Shown here one piece after another: positions 8,862 to 17,569 of a stretch of 64,000 nt of DNA (position 1 is its first letter; the number at the start of each line of letters is the position of its first letter). A program made the position numbers and the translations under genes. A model generated the notes under the pieces. It made no database searches and had not been told where the DNA came from. It was given only the letters and a program-made list of their open reading frames with translations. This DNA is from Sphingobacterium zeae (lineage in GTDB: Bacteria > Bacteroidota > Bacteroidia > Sphingobacteriales > Sphingobacteriaceae): positions 3,844,001 to 3,908,000 of the forward strand of contig NZ_JAUTBA010000001.1 in NCBI RefSeq assembly GCF_030818895.1, in the 5' to 3' direction.

Positions 8862-8869
8862 TAACTTTG
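8862..8869 (+). promoter_or_regulatory. Candidate -7 element of riboflavin synthase gene
   Basis: TAACTTTG matches TAnnTTTG and lies 20 bases before the ATG. The leader is too short for an FMN riboswitch. Confidence 0.5.
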
Positions 8870-8889
8870 ACTCAATCAAAAAGAGCATC

Positions 8890-9480
8890 ATGTTTACTGG
8901 AATTATAGAAACGCTAGGAAAAATAGAAAATATCGAAAAGGACAAAAGCAATATTCATTTTTATGTCAGTTCCGCTATTTCCAATGAACTTAAAATAGAC
9001 CAAAGTGTGAGCCACAATGGAGTATGTCTCACCGTAGTTGGATTGAACGACAATCTCCATCAAGTAACGGCAATTGATGAAACCCTGCAAAAGACAAATT
9101 TGGCACAGTTGAAAGTGGGAGACTTAATTAATCTGGAGCGCTGTACGTTGGCTGGAGGGAGATTTGATGGACATATCGTACAAGGACATGTTGATCAGAC
9201 TGCCTGTTGCATAGCCAAGCGAGACGAAAATGGTAGTTATGTTTTTACCTTTCAATATGATATCTGCAAACAAAATATTACCGTAGAAAAGGGATCCATT
9301 ACTGTAAATGGTATAAGCTTAACAGTTGTAGATTCGAGAGACGATCAATTTTCCGTCGCGATCATTCCCTATACATTTGAACATACCAACTTGCAACACG
9401 TGGAAGTAGGTAGCACTGTCAATATCGAGTTTGATATCATCGGGAAATATGTAAGCAAGATCATGGCTTTGCGTGGTTAA
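8890..9480 (+). CDS. ribE: Riboflavin synthase alpha subunit
   Basis: This 196-residue enzyme joins two molecules of 6,7-dimethyl-8-ribityllumazine to form riboflavin and the pyrimidine precursor, in the cytoplasm. The N-terminus MFTGIIETLG is diagnostic. Two lumazine-binding repeats (about residues 1-95 and 96-190) each carry the typical VxHNGVCLTV / VNGISLTV core and the GRFDGHIVQGHVD motif between them. It stands alone, with a hairpin between it and the convergent ClC gene. Confidence 0.97.
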   Translation: MFTGIIETLGKIENIEKDKSNIHFYVSSAISNELKIDQSVSHNGVCLTVVGLNDNLHQVTAIDETLQKTNLAQLKVGDLINLERCTLAGGRFDGHIVQGHVDQTACCIAKRDENGSYVFTFQYDICKQNITVEKGSITVNGISLTVVDSRDDQFSVAIIPYTFEHTNLQHVEVGSTVNIEFDIIGKYVSKIMALRG

Positions 9481-9490
9481 GAAATTCTTA

Positions 9491-9525
9491 AAGCTTCCTC
9501 GGGTTTAATCTACCCGAGAAAGCTT
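9491..9525. terminator. Bidirectional hairpin between ribE and ClC genes
   Basis: A 14-base inverted repeat with one internal mismatch (AAGCTT-c-CTCGGGT with ACCCGAG-a-AAGCTT) surrounds a 7-base loop between two converging stop codons. It has little T-run. Confidence 0.6.
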
Positions 9526-9548
9526 ATACCAAAGATGAAGTGTTCTAC

Positions 9549-11348
9549 CTATTCCAAATAATGGCCCTGACGTATCAGTAATGCGCGGTATTTATTAAAT
9601 ACACTCGATTTGGAGACGAAGCCCATATATTTGTTTTCGGCTCCTAAAACAGGAAGTATCCAGGTATCATCCTTATTCATTTTGGCCATCACAATTTCCA
9701 TATTTTCATTGATCCCTACTGTATCATTTGGCTTCTGAGCTAATTTTTCAAAGGTCGTATCTCCCCCTTCTACTTCCCCCAATAACGCAGAAAATAGAAA
9801 CTCGCTGTAGATAAGACCAATAAATTTACCCTCGTAATCCACTACCGGAAAGATATTACGCTTACTATGGATAATGTCCGTTTGCCTAGTTTTAGGTGTT
9901 TCATCAGGGCGCAGGATCACAAAATTAGTTTCCAATACATATTTTATTCGCATCATACTGAGTACCGATCGATCCTTATCCTCATAGGAAATCAGATCCC
10001 CCGATTCCGCCAATACTTTAGTATAAATGGAGTGCTTCAATACCGTCCGATTGATCAAATAAGAAATTGAACAGACCAACATCAATGGAACCATTAATGT
10101 GTAACCTCCCGTAACCTCTGCAATTAAAAATATACCCGTTAACGGAGCATGCATAATGCCACTCAAAGCACCAGCCATTCCCGCTACCACAAAATTTGGT
10201 ACATTTAACTCGGCAATTCCAGTCAAGTTTATACCGTATGAAAACGCAAAGCCCAACAAACCTCCCATGACCAAACTTGGTCCAAAAACTCCTCCGTTGC
10301 CTCCTCCGTTCAATGTAAACAATGCAGCAAAGGATTTTCCAAATAACGTCAATATCGTATAACCAAACACCACTAAGCCGATGTCCTTATAATTCGAAAA
10401 CAAGCTGTTTTTAACAATCGAGTTAAACTGCCCGTTGAGAATTTGCTGTATGGTAATGTATCCCTCACCGTACAATGCTGGAAATACAAAAATCATCAAA
10501 CCTAAGGAAATACCACTCACCCAAACTTTGTTATAGGGATTCTTAATGGTTGCAAACCATTTTCCAACAGTTCTGGAAACACGCGCAAAATAAATGGTAT
10601 AAAGACCAATAAGTACCGCCAGCAGCAAATAAAATAGTAACGCCGAAACCTGCCAATCGGAGTTAAACGTACTAAATAGAGGTTCATTGTACAAGACTCG
10701 CGACACTACTGAAGCCAGGGCCGAGGAAATTAATAAAGGAATAAACACAGGAATAGAAAATTCAGGCAGTAAAATCTCAATTGCAAAAATCATTCCCGCC
10801 AAAGGGCTGTTGAACGCCCCTGAAATTCCCGCTGCGGCTCCACAAGCCAATAACATGGTGACTTCCTTATACTGTAAACCAAAAAAGCGGGCTATATTAG
10901 AACCAATAGAAGACCCGCCCAAAGCGACTGGAGCCTCCAAACCACAAGATCCACCAAAACCCACGGTAATGGCAGAGGTGACTACCTGAGAATAAATATT
11001 ACTCGGGTCTAACCGGCTTCCTTTGCGACTAATGGCATAAATAATCGGAGTAATACCGTGCTCCATCTTCTTCCCTTTTAAAAACTTGCGGACAAAAAAT
11101 ACACTAAGCAAGATCCCGATCAATGGAAAAATCAAATAGACGGAGTACTTTACCTTCCAATCAATATCATCTTGTATAGTTGCCGCAATAAAATGAGTCA
11201 GCCTCTTCAGCACAGACGCCATGATACCGCCAACAATTCCCACCAAAAATGCCAATAGAATGATAAAATTTCTGTTCGAAACTTTTTTCATCCGCCATTG
11301 GTTAATTTGGTCTATCTTTCTAAAAAAACGTCCTTTGAGGTTTCCCAT
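9549..11348 (-). CDS. ClC-type chloride channel/antiporter with CBS domains
   Basis: This 599-residue inner-membrane protein has a ClC core (about residues 20-440). It carries the GSCGLEAPVALGG selectivity/gating segment, with the gating Glu in place, and the GNGGVFGPSLVMGG segment. The C-terminal 150 residues form a pair of CBS domains, which usually bind adenine nucleotides and tune gating. ClC proteins exchange chloride (or fluoride or nitrate) for protons. The gene starts 6 bases after the oxyR stop, so the two are almost certainly co-transcribed. Confidence 0.93.
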   Translation of the reverse strand: MGNLKGRFFRKIDQINQWRMKKVSNRNFIILLAFLVGIVGGIMASVLKRLTHFIAATIQDDIDWKVKYSVYLIFPLIGILLSVFFVRKFLKGKKMEHGITPIIYAISRKGSRLDPSNIYSQVVTSAITVGFGGSCGLEAPVALGGSSIGSNIARFFGLQYKEVTMLLACGAAAGISGAFNSPLAGMIFAIEILLPEFSIPVFIPLLISSALASVVSRVLYNEPLFSTFNSDWQVSALLFYLLLAVLIGLYTIYFARVSRTVGKWFATIKNPYNKVWVSGISLGLMIFVFPALYGEGYITIQQILNGQFNSIVKNSLFSNYKDIGLVVFGYTILTLFGKSFAALFTLNGGGNGGVFGPSLVMGGLLGFAFSYGINLTGIAELNVPNFVVAGMAGALSGIMHAPLTGIFLIAEVTGGYTLMVPLMLVCSISYLINRTVLKHSIYTKVLAESGDLISYEDKDRSVLSMMRIKYVLETNFVILRPDETPKTRQTDIIHSKRNIFPVVDYEGKFIGLIYSEFLFSALLGEVEGGDTTFEKLAQKPNDTVGINENMEIVMAKMNKDDTWILPVLGAENKYMGFVSKSSVFNKYRALLIRQGHYLE

Positions 11349-11354
11349 ATCATC

Positions 11355-12293
11355 TTATTGAAAGCTCAACACTTCCTTCTTCTTTTTTGTTTTAAATTTA
11401 TCAGGCACTACGGCGAGTATTTCTTTTTCTAAGGCCTGAATTGCATGTCTTTTGACGTAATTTTGGGTCGTTACCAAGGATATTTCCCGTACCGGTTCTG
11501 GCGATTTGAAATAACGGATCCGATCCAATTGTTCATCGGAATAATCCCAGATCGATAATTCTGGCAATATCGTAATTCCGTCGTTGACATCCACCATGCG
11601 CTTTAACGTCTCTACACTACCCGTATTGTACTCGAATCTTCCTGTAAGATCTTGATTGTGCTTGTGGTGACAAATATTAAGTACTTGACCGCGCATGCAA
11701 TGGCCTTCATTAAGTAACCAAAGCTTATCGTCAGCAATATCATCACCACTAAGTATTTTCTTTGAAAATAGGGAACTATTGGTCGAAATATAAGCAACAA
11801 AGTTTTCATAAAACAAAGGCGATTCCAATATCCCAGGGTCATTTAACGGAGTTGACAACACACCACAATCCAAAAGTCCGACTTTCAATTCATGAACAAT
11901 TCGTTCTGTCGTATATTCCCATATCTGCAATTGTAGTTTCGGATACTTCTCCATAAATGTGGCCAACACATTGGGAAGTAAATAAGGGGCAATTGTTGGA
12001 ATGACACCGACCTTTAAGGTGCCTTCAATTTCTCCTTTTTTATCTTGAACAATTTCATTGATCTTCCGGCTTTCTATTAAAACAAGTCGAGCTTGGAGAA
12101 TAATTTTCTCCCCGATTTCTGTTGGAATAACAGGCTGGCGACTGCGATCAAAGATTTTCGCTCCTAAAGACTCTTCGAGTTTTTGAATTTGCATACTTAA
12201 AGTTGGCTGCGTGACAAAACATTTTTCGGCAGCTGCCACAAAACTCCGGTAGGTATCAACAGCTACAATATATTCCAATTGGATTAAGGTCAT
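11355..12293 (-). CDS. oxyR: Hydrogen peroxide sensor, LysR family regulator OxyR
   Basis: This LysR-type regulator has an N-terminal winged helix-turn-helix (SFVAAAEKCFVTQPTLSMQI) and a periplasmic-binding-protein-like effector domain. The redox pair of OxyR is present in NEGHCMRGQVLNICHHK. Counting from ATG 12293, the cysteines fall at 199 and 208, the same numbers as in E. coli OxyR. I chose that start over an ATG at 12314 because the promoter -7 element (12312-12319) lies there. OxyR activates catalase, Dps and similar genes on peroxide oxidation; a dps gene lies at 30.5 kb. It is first in an operon with the ClC gene. Confidence 0.93.
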   Translation of the reverse strand: MTLIQLEYIVAVDTYRSFVAAAEKCFVTQPTLSMQIQKLEESLGAKIFDRSRQPVIPTEIGEKIILQARLVLIESRKINEIVQDKKGEIEGTLKVGVIPTIAPYLLPNVLATFMEKYPKLQLQIWEYTTERIVHELKVGLLDCGVLSTPLNDPGILESPLFYENFVAYISTNSSLFSKKILSGDDIADDKLWLLNEGHCMRGQVLNICHHKHNQDLTGRFEYNTGSVETLKRMVDVNDGITILPELSIWDYSDEQLDRIRYFKSPEPVREISLVTTQNYVKRHAIQALEKEILAVVPDKFKTKKKKEVLSFQ

Positions 12294-12311
12294 CTTACTA
12301 TCTTTAAAGCA

Positions 12312-12345
12312 CAAAACTACGAATCCTGTCGTAAACCATAGTCAA
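12312..12345 (-). promoter_or_regulatory. Promoter of oxyR
   Basis: On the minus strand TTG (12343-12345), a 23-base spacer and TAGTTTTG (12312-12319) match the Bacteroidota consensus at the long end of allowed spacing. Transcription would start about 15 bases before ATG 12293. Confidence 0.55.
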
Positions 12346-12519
12346 ATCCTTTATAATTAAAGTCAACATAAGTATTTGGCTCGTACATTGTACAATAAAT
12401 ACCTTGCCAAAAAAGCCCTTTATACCCACTATTGTTACATTTGTTCGCATAAAAAATCGATTTCATCAAAATGCTTTTCTTAAATTTGGAGATTTACAAC
12501 AGTTGATAGTTAAAATCCT

Positions 12520-14682
12520 ATGAAGTTTATAAATCATACGAAAATTGCGCTAGCTTTATTCTTAACCGTGGCAAATAGCGCTTATACCAAGGCGAATCCG
12601 GACGAAGGAATGTTTCCACTAAGTGAATTAAATAGGGCTGGGTTGAAGAAAGCTGGACTAAAAATCAGTGAGAAAGACATTTACAATCCTGGCCAGGTCG
12701 GTCTGGTAGATGCCCTTGTTCAAGTCAGCGGATGTACAGGATCATTTATTTCCAATCGTGGACTGATCATAACCAACCACCACTGTGCCTTTTCGGCTGT
12801 TCAACTTGCCAGTACAGCAATAAACAATTACCTGAAAAATGGTTTTGTCGCGCAAAACCAAGAACAAGAAATTGAAGCTAAAGGATTAAAAATCAGAATC
12901 ACCGATTCTTACGAAGATGTTTCAGCCAAAATATTGAATGCTGTGGCCAATATCAGCGATCCTGTAGAACGCATCAATACCATCAAACGTAAACAGCAGG
13001 AACTGGTTAAACAAGCTGAAAAAGAGGATCCAACCATTAAAGCTGAAGTGTCGGAAATGTTTATCGGAAAAAGTTATGTGTTATTTCGCTATAAAACGAT
13101 CGAGGATGTTCGTCTAGTTTATATTCCCCGTCAAAATATCGGCGAATTTGGTGGAGAAACAGACAACTGGGTATGGCCTCGCCACACGGGAGATTATTCT
13201 TTTTTGAGGGCATACGTAGACAAAAACGGAAAATCTGCTCCTTATTCAAAAGATAACGTTCCTTACCAGCCAAAAAAACATCTTAAGGTCAATCCAAATG
13301 GCGTACGGGAAAATGATTTTACTTTTATACTCGGCTATCCCGGAAAAACATTCCGCCACCGCCCGGCTCAATATATTCGATATCAACAAGAATATCTTTT
13401 ACCTTATGTATCCAATCTATACGACTTCCAAAATAGACAAATGGAAGAAGCTGGAAAAGACAATACTGATATTGCATTATCCTTGGCCACTCGTATAAAA
13501 CGCAATGCCAATGTATTAAAGAACTATCGTGGCAAACTCAAGGGTTTAAAAGGTATCGACCTGCTTTCGACAAAAAAACAGGAAGACGAAGCATTGGCGG
13601 CCTTTATTCTAAGTAAGCCCGAACTTAAAAATAAATATGGAAACCTCCTTGCTGAAATTGACGCTTATTACCAGCTGAGTGATCAAGATGCGCTAAAGGA
13701 GCTTTGGATCAACAACATTTACAACAGCACGAGCCTATTGAAAGTCGCTCGCGATATCAACATGTTGAAATCCTTCTTGGCCAAGGAGAAGTCACCCCAA
13801 TCGGCCAAACAATTGTTCGATCTCAATATCGAAAAATTAAAAACGGCTCTCAACGAAACTTACGAAAGTTATAATAAACAGGCCGATAAGCGGATTTTCG
13901 CTAAAATGTTGGAAGATGCCGTTGCCTTTCAGGGCAAAAATCAACTTGCCTCTATTCAGAAATTGCAATTCAACAATGAAAAAGCGCAGCAGTTTGCGAC
14001 TGAAATCATTCAGAATAGCAAACTTGGCGATCAACAATATGTACTGAATACCGTCTTGACCAATGCCGATGCGCTTCTAAAATTTAACGACGAATTATTG
14101 GATTTTCAGGATAAGCTACATAACGATATCGTCGAGTACGCGGCTGAGCAAAAAAGACGCGAAGGAGTACTCAACAAATTAATGGGCGATTATGTCGCTG
14201 TTAAGGAAATCTTTCAGGCCAAAAACTTTATTCCGGATGCAAACTCTACCTTACGCTTGACTTATGGTCATATCAAAGGTTACTCTCCTGCTGACGCAAC
14301 CTATATGAAACCGTTCACCACAATCGAAGGAATCATTCAAAAAGGAAACCTGGGCTTGCCTGAGTTTGACTATCCAAAAGAAATCAAAACAGCTTATCTC
14401 AACAAAAATTTTGGACCTTACCTGCAAAAAGATCTCGGATCTGTCCCTGTCAATATTTTATATGATATGGATACGACCGGAGGAAATTCAGGATCTCCAA
14501 TTATGAATGCCAATGGCGAATTGATCGGCGTAAATTTTGATCGTGCCTATGACGCAACAATCAATGATTTCGCCTGGAACGAAAGCTATAGTAGATCCAT
14601 CGGCGTAGACATACGTTATGTCCTTTGGGTTGCCGATAAAATTGATAATGCACAGTTCATTCTAAAAGAAATGGGTATTTAA
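12520..14682 (+). CDS. S46 family dipeptidyl peptidase, DPP11-like
   Basis: This 720-residue serine peptidase has a signal peptide (cleavage near residue 25) and acts in the periplasm, releasing dipeptides from peptide N-termini. The catalytic His lies in NRGLIITNHHC (about residue 87), the Asp in the ETDNWVWPRHTGDY region and the Ser at 657 in TGGNSGSP. Residue 675, 18 after the catalytic Ser, is Arg (NFDR). In Porphyromonas enzymes this position is Arg in Asp/Glu-specific DPP11 and Gly in DPP7, so acidic P1 specificity is inferred. A TAAATTTG at 12481-12488 may be its -7 element. Confidence 0.93.
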   Translation: MKFINHTKIALALFLTVANSAYTKANPDEGMFPLSELNRAGLKKAGLKISEKDIYNPGQVGLVDALVQVSGCTGSFISNRGLIITNHHCAFSAVQLASTAINNYLKNGFVAQNQEQEIEAKGLKIRITDSYEDVSAKILNAVANISDPVERINTIKRKQQELVKQAEKEDPTIKAEVSEMFIGKSYVLFRYKTIEDVRLVYIPRQNIGEFGGETDNWVWPRHTGDYSFLRAYVDKNGKSAPYSKDNVPYQPKKHLKVNPNGVRENDFTFILGYPGKTFRHRPAQYIRYQQEYLLPYVSNLYDFQNRQMEEAGKDNTDIALSLATRIKRNANVLKNYRGKLKGLKGIDLLSTKKQEDEALAAFILSKPELKNKYGNLLAEIDAYYQLSDQDALKELWINNIYNSTSLLKVARDINMLKSFLAKEKSPQSAKQLFDLNIEKLKTALNETYESYNKQADKRIFAKMLEDAVAFQGKNQLASIQKLQFNNEKAQQFATEIIQNSKLGDQQYVLNTVLTNADALLKFNDELLDFQDKLHNDIVEYAAEQKRREGVLNKLMGDYVAVKEIFQAKNFIPDANSTLRLTYGHIKGYSPADATYMKPFTTIEGIIQKGNLGLPEFDYPKEIKTAYLNKNFGPYLQKDLGSVPVNILYDMDTTGGNSGSPIMNANGELIGVNFDRAYDATINDFAWNESYSRSIGVDIRYVLWVADKIDNAQFILKEMGI

Positions 14683-14701
14683 TACGCACTGAAACAAGTC
14701 T

Positions 14702-14740
14702 AAAAAAATCCGCTGCATCAACTGATGTAGCGGATTTTTT
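14702..14740. terminator. Bidirectional terminator between S46 peptidase and MalY genes
   Basis: An 18-bp stem with one wobble and a 2-base loop is flanked by A-run and T-run (AAAAAATCCGCT with AGCGGATTTTTT), so it can terminate both converging transcripts. Confidence 0.88.
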
Positions 14741-14809
14741 GCTCTTCCCCGATACGTTGACATCAACACCTGCGTGAGTAGCTTACTTTCATATCGGAAT
14801 GACTGTCCG

Positions 14810-15988
14810 CTATTCCGCTGCTTGCAGTAATGGTAAGAAAACTTGTTTTAACCGCAGTAAGCCGCTGTTCAAAATATCCCTTGAACAGGCAATATTTAGC
14901 CGGATAAAGTTGTCGCTCCCTTTTCCGTACATTGCTCCTACGTTAACCTGAACATGCACTTCTTCCAATAACAACTGTCCCAATTTTCGACTTGAAACGC
15001 CCAGAGCACTACAATCTATCCATACAAGATAGGTGCCTTCCAAAGGAAGTACATGCAAAGCCGAAAGATGCTCAGTCATAAAATCTTTTAAATACAAATA
15101 ATTGGCGTGAATATAATCTAACGCCTGATCCAACCATTCCCCACCCGATTCATATGCGGCGATCAAACCTGTTATGGCGAAGGGGCTTACACTGCTAATC
15201 TCATTCGCAAGAAAAGCGAGCTGGACCTTCTTCTTGAGCTCAGGATCTGCTGCAACGACCGTAGCAACCTGTAAGCCTGCCAAGTTAAAGGTTTTGCTCG
15301 GCGCAATGCACGTAATTGAATTTGACAAAAAGGAAGCGCTGATGCTTCCAAATGGAATATGCGTATAGCCATCAAATACCAAATCACAATGAATTTCGTC
15401 TGAAATAACAAAAACATGATGCCGCAAGCAGATATCTCCTAAACGTTCTAATTCCGCTCGAGTCCAAACCCGTCCTGCGGGATTATGGGGGCTGCATAAA
15501 ATAAATACCTTAACTCTCGGGTCGCTTGCCTTAGATTCGAAATCCTCAAAGTCGATGCTATACTGCCCATCATGATACTTTAAGTCATTCGATACAACCT
15601 CCGCCCCATTACGTTCAATAGCGGAAAAAAAACAATGATAGACAGGTTCCTGAACCAGAATCTTGTCGCCAGGAGCGGTGAGTGCTTTAACCAAAGCCGA
15701 AAGTGCCGGTACAACACCAATAACCGGGAGCAGCCATCCCTGCTGAAGTGCGAATTTATGTCGTTGAAAAGACCAGTTCATAATCGCCCTGTAAAAGGCA
15801 AAGGGAACCGAAGCATAACCATATATGGCATGCCTAACCCGTTCTGAAAGTGCATCTACGATAGGTTGTGCTGCAGGAAAATCCATATCTGCCACCCAAA
15901 GCGGAATCAAATCTTCGTAGTTCTGCTGATTCCATTTAACTGAATCCGTACCACGACGAACAATTGTTTTGTCAAAATTATAGATCAT
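14810..15988 (-). CDS. MalY/PatB family PLP-dependent C-S lyase/aminotransferase
   Basis: This 392-residue fold-type I PLP enzyme starts with the MalY/PatB signature (RRGTDSVKWNQ, then LIPLWVADMDFPAAQPI). The PLP lysine lies in CIAPSKTFNLAGLQ and the phosphate/ring-binding residues in SPHNPAGRVW and ISDEIHCDLVF. Family members cleave cystathionine or cysteine to pyruvate, ammonia and homocysteine or sulfide. It is a single gene and is probably involved in methionine or cysteine metabolism. It could instead act as an aminotransferase on another substrate. Confidence 0.92.
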   Translation of the reverse strand: MIYNFDKTIVRRGTDSVKWNQQNYEDLIPLWVADMDFPAAQPIVDALSERVRHAIYGYASVPFAFYRAIMNWSFQRHKFALQQGWLLPVIGVVPALSALVKALTAPGDKILVQEPVYHCFFSAIERNGAEVVSNDLKYHDGQYSIDFEDFESKASDPRVKVFILCSPHNPAGRVWTRAELERLGDICLRHHVFVISDEIHCDLVFDGYTHIPFGSISASFLSNSITCIAPSKTFNLAGLQVATVVAADPELKKKVQLAFLANEISSVSPFAITGLIAAYESGGEWLDQALDYIHANYLYLKDFMTEHLSALHVLPLEGTYLVWIDCSALGVSSRKLGQLLLEEVHVQVNVGAMYGKGSDNFIRLNIACSRDILNSGLLRLKQVFLPLLQAAE

Positions 15989-16159
15989 ACAGCAATTTAA
16001 TGAAAATTAGAAGGCATTCGAAAGAAAAGGAATATAAAGTAGACTTAGATTTAAAACACGAGATAAAATGAATTATAACAGGATTAGCTTGGTGTAAAAA
16101 AACACTAAAAATCGTGCATCCTAACCCCTCATAAAGCATTATCTTTATATCAAACAGAA

Positions 16160-16561
16160 ATGATAACAATGGCAAAAGATAGCTTTTCATTTAGTGCAAG
16201 ATTAAAGAGTTTTCGCTATGCTTTCAACGGAATAAAGACAGCTTGGCAGGAGGAACACAATTTCAGGGTGCACAGCGTAGCAGCTGTTATCGCCTTAATT
16301 CTCTCCATTATACTTAACATCAGTGTAAACCAATGGATTGCCGTGCTATTATCCATAGGATTCGTGTTCGTCTGTGAGCTCCTCAATACCGCAATGGAAA
16401 ATATAGCAGACTTTACTTGTCACGAGGAAAACCCAGCCATAAAAAAGATTAAAGATGTAGCCGCAGCTGCTGTGATGATAAGCAGCATCACAGCATTATT
16501 AGTCGGCCTACTAATTTTTATTCCAAAGCTAATCTCATTTACCCTCAGATACGTTACTTAA
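16160..16561 (+). CDS. dgkA: Diacylglycerol kinase family protein (undecaprenol kinase type)
   Basis: This 133-residue integral membrane kinase belongs to the small trimeric DgkA family. After an amphipathic start (LKSFRYAFNGIKTAWQEEHNFRVHS) come three membrane helices. The catalytic signature CELLNTAMENIADF and the KDVAAAAVMISS segment are present. In non-proteobacteria these enzymes often phosphorylate undecaprenol for cell-wall synthesis rather than diacylglycerol. A second in-frame ATG at 16169 is possible. Its 3' end overlaps the convergent lipoprotein gene by 27 bases. Confidence 0.93.
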   Translation: MITMAKDSFSFSARLKSFRYAFNGIKTAWQEEHNFRVHSVAAVIALILSIILNISVNQWIAVLLSIGFVFVCELLNTAMENIADFTCHEENPAIKKIKDVAAAAVMISSITALLVGLLIFIPKLISFTLRYVT

Positions 16562-17023
16562 ACGGAATTTTTCATCAAATGCCAGCTTGTTTACATCAAC
16601 AAAAGACATTTTTCCAGCTTTTTCTTCCATTGCACCATAACCTTCTAGTGCATACTCCTTGGACACTTTAAACGCTACCTCACGGACAGATTCCTGTCCC
16701 TCAGAAGAAAAGGTATAATCGGCCAATAACAGATCGCCTTTTAATTCCCCTTCAATATGTCCCGTGTTACGGTCTTTTTCCTTCCAGGCATAGCTTAAAT
16801 CACCATGTATCTTCTCCCCGTCGACAACGACTGCCAATGAAATTGTATCGCCATTTTTAAGGTATTGATAAGTACGCTTTCCGGTAGAAGATATCGAACC
16901 TTCCAATGGTCGAGCATCATATACAGCAGTATCCCGCTTCGTTGAAGACTCCTGGTTTTTCTTTTCTTGGTGGCAAGCAGTGCTACACAGCAATAGTATA
17001 AATCCAAAATTGATTATTCTCAT
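16535..17023 (-). CDS. Hypothetical lipoprotein (162 aa)
   Basis: The first 17 residues form a lipoprotein signal with lipobox CSTAC (Cys17), so the protein should be lipid-anchored. The mature part is polar and beta-rich, with a region like a small lipocalin or NlpE-type barrel (KRTYQYLKNGDTISLAVVVDG, then GHIEGELKGDLLLADYTF). I do not recognise a named family. It overlaps the 3' end of dgkA on the opposite strand by 27 bases and is probably monocistronic. Confidence 0.8.
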   Translation of the reverse strand: MRIINFGFILLLCSTACHQEKKNQESSTKRDTAVYDARPLEGSISSTGKRTYQYLKNGDTISLAVVVDGEKIHGDLSYAWKEKDRNTGHIEGELKGDLLLADYTFSSEGQESVREVAFKVSKEYALEGYGAMEEKAGKMSFVDVNKLAFDEKFRLSNVSEGK

Positions 17024-17284
17024 ATTGTATTTTTTATTTACACTATAAAGAGCAATTCAACATAAATTTTGTTTTAAATAACTAACATTTAGAATTTTAA
17101 AATTCACAAAACAAAAAAATGTAAACATTGTTTATCTATTATGGAATAAGCTATTAATATTACCGATAATCTATTAAAAATAAACAATTTAGTAACAATA
17201 AAATTATCGAAGGCTGGTTGTAAAGCTAATTTTTATTAGTAAATTGTACATGATAAAATTCAGGAATTCTTAACCAATATTAGT

Positions 17285-17473
17285 ATGAAAGATGTAAGCT
17301 TTAAGAAATTTGATAGTGGATGTAATTCACTCACAAAATTGTCGATTGAAACAGACTTAGCTATTATTGTTAATGAGCAAGTTGGAACTTCTCCAGAATC
17401 CAAAATTGAAAAACTCAGACGCTGTAAGGAAGAGTTACTGAAAAGCCTATGGTTTGTTCAACGTCAATATTAA
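17285..17473 (+). CDS. Small hypothetical protein (62 aa)
   Basis: This short ATG-started frame encodes a soluble, charged protein with an amphipathic C-terminal helix (SKIEKLRRCKEELLKSLWFVQ). No family is recognised. It is isolated in an AT-rich gap, follows about 260 bases of non-coding DNA, and ends shortly before a strong hairpin, which fits a small independent gene. Confidence 0.45.
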   Translation: MKDVSFKKFDSGCNSLTKLSIETDLAIIVNEQVGTSPESKIEKLRRCKEELLKSLWFVQRQY

Positions 17474-17500
17474 GATAATATTTCTTCCAAATTCTACTTT

Positions 17501-17545
17501 AACAGACAATGCCCTCGAAGCTGATTTTCGAGGGCATTGTCTGTT
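17501..17545. terminator. Long bidirectional hairpin after poxB
   Basis: A perfect 19-bp inverted repeat (17501-17519 with 17527-17545) with a 7-base loop lies between the small gene and the convergent poxB stop at 17570. Confidence 0.8.
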
Positions 17546-17569
17546 TCTTGACCAGTTTCTCAGCAATAA

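Noticed and set aside
8690..8889. Possible FMN riboswitch upstream of riboflavin synthase
   Set aside because: No RFN-type conserved helices are visible, and the likely -7 element lies only 20 bases before the start.
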